Assembly: GCA_019417865.1 (NCBI GenBank)
Contig: DYCW01000370.1
Coordinates: 1-7,615, forward strand
Reading direction: 5' to 3'
DNA: 7,615 nucleotides
Origin: Ruminococcus sp.
GTDB lineage: Bacteria > Bacillota > Clostridia > Oscillospirales > Ruminococcaceae
Below the pieces are notes generated by a model. It was not told the DNA's origin. It ran no database searches and was given only the letters and a program-made list of their open reading frames with translations. Of the stretch, positions 5,193-7,615 are shown piece after piece (position 1 is the stretch's first letter; each line of letters begins with the position of its first letter). The translations under genes and the position numbers were made by a program.

Positions 5193-6527
5193 TTGCAATG
5201 CTACTTTTTTACCCTTGGATGCAAGGTCAACAGCTGTGAAACCGCCGGTATGGAAGCGGTCTTTCAAGCTGCTGGATATGCGATTACGCAGCAGCCCGAA
5301 CTGGCAGATGTCATTGTCCTTAACACCTGCACAGTGACCACATCCGGCGACAACCGAATGCATACTGCCCTTCGCAAACTGCGTGCCTGTAACCCAGAGG
5401 CTGTAGTGGTATTGACCGGTTGTTATGCACAGGCATATCCGGAGGCTGCTGCCGCTTTACCGGAAGCAGATATTGTCACCGGTACCCAGAATCGTGCCCA
5501 GCTGCCGCAGCTGGTAAAACAATTTCTGGCGGAAAACCGCAGACCCTTGCAGCAAGTGACTGCTTACAACGGCTCAGAGGCATTTGCCTGCCTGCCGCAT
5601 CATACACCAGCCGACCGTACCCGTGCGTTTCTGAAAATTCAAGATGGCTGCAACTGTTTTTGCAGCTACTGTATTATCCCCTATGCAAGAGGCCGCTGCC
5701 GCTCCATGCCGCTGGAAACCCTGCAAGCAGAGGTGCAGCAACTGGCAGCAGATGGCTATCAGGAGGTTGTACTTTGCGGTATTAACCTTGCCTTTTACGG
5801 CAAAGAATGGGGTGGTTCCCTGCTGGAAGCGGTTCAGCTCTGCTGTGAAACAGCCGGGATACAAAGAGTGCGACTTAGTTCCCTTGAACCGGAACGCATG
5901 ACAGAAACCGTATTGGATGCACTAGCGGCTCTTCCGGCATTTTGTCCGCAATTTCATCTATCTCTGCAAAGCGGCTGTGACCGCACCTTAAAAGAAATGC
6001 ACCGTCGATACAATACCAGCGAATATGCAGCCCTCTGTCATGCCATTCGCAAGCGATTTCCAGTCTGTTCCATTACCACTGACCTCATGGTCGGATTCCC
6101 CGGCGAAACTGATGCAGACTTTGCGGAATCTCTCGCCTTTGCAAGAAAGATGCAGTTTGCAAAAATCCATGTATTCCGCTACTCGCCCCGTTCTGGTACA
6201 CCAGCTGCGGAACGAACAGATCAAATACCAGATAGCGTAAAACACAGCCGGATGCTTGCGATGCAGCAGATGGAACAAACCGCCCGAACTGCCTTCCTGC
6301 AAAGCCGTGTGGGCATGACACTGCCGGTTCTGTTTGAACGGGAGCGGGAGGCTGCATTTCATAACGGGCACACGCCCGATTTTACGCCAGTAAAAATTCC
6401 TGCGGAAAGTGCTAAAAAAAGTTTGCGTAAATCGATTTTTTATGTTAGAATAGAGAAAAGCGATTCTGCTTGCTGTTTCGGTCATATTGTGCCGGAAGAC
6501 AATGCAAATTCATCACAAAAGGAGTAA
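5193..6527 (+). CDS. mtaB: tRNA N6-threonylcarbamoyladenosine methylthiotransferase MtaB
   Basis: MtaB is a radical-SAM enzyme that adds a methylthio group to t6A at position 37 of tRNAs reading ANN codons. From the TTG at 5193 it is 444 residues, the usual size. The N-terminal domain has the three cysteines for the second iron-sulfur cluster: LGCKVN (Cys10), NTCTVT (Cys46) and TGCYAQ (Cys77). The radical-SAM CxxxCxxC is CNCFCSYC (Cys153, 157, 160), followed by IIPYARGR. Further family motifs are LSSLEP, HLSLQSGCD, TTDLMVGFPGET and FRYSPRSGTPA. A C-terminal TRAM-like RNA-binding domain covers about 373-435. LGCKVN and the CGINLAFYG segment favour MtaB over MiaB or RimO. The frame could start at 5004 or the ATG at 5043, but the added residues do not resemble the family and AAAGGAGG at 5175 supports TTG. 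The end of the gene contains the purL ribosome binding site and a likely purL promoter. Confidence 0.95.
   Translation: MQCYFFTLGCKVNSCETAGMEAVFQAAGYAITQQPELADVIVLNTCTVTTSGDNRMHTALRKLRACNPEAVVVLTGCYAQAYPEAAAALPEADIVTGTQNRAQLPQLVKQFLAENRRPLQQVTAYNGSEAFACLPHHTPADRTRAFLKIQDGCNCFCSYCIIPYARGRCRSMPLETLQAEVQQLAADGYQEVVLCGINLAFYGKEWGGSLLEAVQLCCETAGIQRVRLSSLEPERMTETVLDALAALPAFCPQFHLSLQSGCDRTLKEMHRRYNTSEYAALCHAIRKRFPVCSITTDLMVGFPGETDADFAESLAFARKMQFAKIHVFRYSPRSGTPAAERTDQIPDSVKHSRMLAMQQMEQTARTAFLQSRVGMTLPVLFEREREAAFHNGHTPDFTPVKIPAESAKKSLRKSIFYVRIEKSDSACCFGHIVPEDNANSSQKE
6423..6451 (+). promoter_or_regulatory. Candidate internal promoter for purL within the mtaB 3' end
   Basis: TTGCGT (6423-6428) and TAGAAT (6446-6451) are separated by 17 bases, with a TG at 6443-6444 giving an extended -10. 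The surrounding stretch is conspicuously AT-rich for coding sequence. Initiation near 6458 would give a purL leader of about 74 bases. Confidence 0.55.
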
Positions 6528-6531
6528 TCGT

Positions 6532-7615
6532 ATGTCTGTTTATCGAATTTATGTGGAAAAAAAGCCGGAATTTGCGGTAGAGGCACAGTCTGTGCTGAAT
6601 GACCTGCAAACTGCCCTTCGGCTCAGCGTTTCGGGCGTTCGCATTCTGAACCGCTATGATGCAGATCATCTGACAGAGGAGGCATTCCAAAAAGCCATTC
6701 CCACCGTCTTTTCTGAACCGGCAGTCGATGTCACCTATGACACCCTTCCAGAATGCACGGGCAATCAAAGAATGTTTGCTATGGAATATCTGCCGGGACA
6801 GTTCGACCAGCGTGCAGACAGCTGTGAACAGTGTATTCAGATTCTACTGCAAGGAGAACGCTGCCGGGTTCGCACGGCTCAGATTTATATCATCAGCGGC
6901 AACATGACAGATGCAGAATTTGCACGCATTCAGTCCTATCTGATTAACCCTGTAGAACGGCGGAAGGCAGCCCTGGAAAAGCCGGAAACACTGGATGCCA
7001 ATTATGAAATCCCAACAGAAGTGAAGACCCTATACGGTTTCTGTGACCGCACAGAAACACAGCTTGCGGATTTTATAAAAGAGTATGGTCTGGCAATGGA
7101 TCTGGACGACATCAAATTTTGTCAGGATTATTTCAAGAATACGGAACACCGTGACCCGACCATTACGGAAATCCGAATGATTGACACCTATTGGTCTGAC
7201 CACTGCCGGCACACGACGTTCTCCACCAATATCCAGAATGTCAAAATTGATGCACCATATATCCAGGACACCTATGATGCTTACCTGAACATTCGACATG
7301 AACTCGGCAGAGATGCCAAACCGATTACCCTGATGGATATGGCAACGCTGGCAGTCAAAAAGCTGAAGGCAGACGGCAAGCTGAACGATCTGGACGAAAG
7401 CGAAGAAATCAATGCCTGCTCCGTCAAAATCAAGGTCGATGTTGCTGGTCGGGAAGAAGACTGGATTCTGATGTTCAAAAACGAAACCCACAACCATCCG
7501 ACAGAAATCGAACCGTTTGGTGGTGCGGCAACCTGTCTCGGCGGTGCGATTCGTGACCCGCTGTCCGGCCGTTCCTATGTATATCAGGCTATGCGTGTTA
7601 CAGGGGCTGCTAATC
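6532..7615 (+). CDS. purL: Phosphoribosylformylglycinamidine synthase, large single-chain type; N-terminal 361 residues, cut by the right edge
   Basis: PurL converts FGAR, ATP and glutamine to FGAM in de novo purine synthesis. Seen in the translation: an N-terminal region starting MSVYRIYVEKKPEFAVEAQS that fits the PurS-like domain of the large enzyme; the linker motif DTYWSDHCRHTTF at 218-230; KNETHNHPTEIEPFGG at 316-331, an ATP and substrate-binding motif; then GGAIRDPLSGR at 337-347. In the small Bacillus-type PurL the WSxHC motif lies near residue 50. Its position near 220 here shows the PurS-like domain is fused, so a C-terminal glutaminase domain and a total near 1,200 residues are expected beyond the window. 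AAAAGGAG (6517-6524) inside mtaB is 7 bases before the ATG at 6532, and the mtaB stop lies between, so the two genes are likely co-transcribed and perhaps translationally coupled. Confidence 0.97.
   Translation, partial: MSVYRIYVEKKPEFAVEAQSVLNDLQTALRLSVSGVRILNRYDADHLTEEAFQKAIPTVFSEPAVDVTYDTLPECTGNQRMFAMEYLPGQFDQRADSCEQCIQILLQGERCRVRTAQIYIISGNMTDAEFARIQSYLINPVERRKAALEKPETLDANYEIPTEVKTLYGFCDRTETQLADFIKEYGLAMDLDDIKFCQDYFKNTEHRDPTITEIRMIDTYWSDHCRHTTFSTNIQNVKIDAPYIQDTYDAYLNIRHELGRDAKPITLMDMATLAVKKLKADGKLNDLDESEEINACSVKIKVDVAGREEDWILMFKNETHNHPTEIEPFGGAATCLGGAIRDPLSGRSYVYQAMRVTGAAN

Noticed and set aside
7030..7497. Open minus-strand frame within purL
   Set aside because: It lies wholly opposite strongly conserved PurL motifs; it is a shadow frame.

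Overview
The window looks like ordinary core chromosome from a low-to-mid GC Gram-positive bacterium, most likely Clostridia and possibly a Ruminococcus-like Oscillospiraceae. The evidence is strong AGGAGG ribosome binding sites, sigma-A type promoters, a zinc-ribbon L32, a His-less HPr-like protein of the kind found in Clostridia, and a large single-chain type PurL. The genus is an inference. I see no mobile element, CRISPR array, tRNA or rRNA.

Layout: seven genes lie on the minus strand from the left edge to about 4.86 kb, and two lie on the plus strand from about 5.19 kb to the right edge. Read in their own direction, the minus-strand genes are a His-less HPr-like protein (with its own terminator), a DacA-type D,D-carboxypeptidase homologue, glucose-6-phosphate isomerase (pgi), a small uncharacterised P-loop protein, yceD (DUF177), rpmF (with a strong terminator), and der (cut by the left edge). 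The plus-strand genes are mtaB, a tRNA methylthiotransferase, and purL, cut by the right edge. The two blocks diverge from a 335-bp region that holds back-to-back sigma-A promoters whose -35 boxes are only 5 bp apart.

Transcription: no intrinsic terminator is visible between the start of the dacA homologue and the end of rpmF. That stretch could be read through as one unit with internal promoters before pgi and before yceD. The yceD-rpmF promoter matches the consensus at both hexamers. On the other strand, mtaB and purL are packed tightly, with the purL ribosome binding site inside the end of mtaB. A good extended -10 promoter inside the 3' end of mtaB could drive purL on its own.

Functionally the genes are housekeeping: ribosome assembly and protein (Der, YceD, L32), central carbon metabolism and its regulation (Pgi, HPr-like), cell wall (DacA homologue), tRNA modification (MtaB) and purine synthesis (PurL). 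The main oddity is the DacA homologue. It keeps the family fold signatures and a signal peptide, but its nucleophile serine, the SxN serine and the KTG motif are all changed (M-L-A-K, N-A-N, K-A-C), so it is probably a pseudoenzyme. I found no convincing new multi-gene system.
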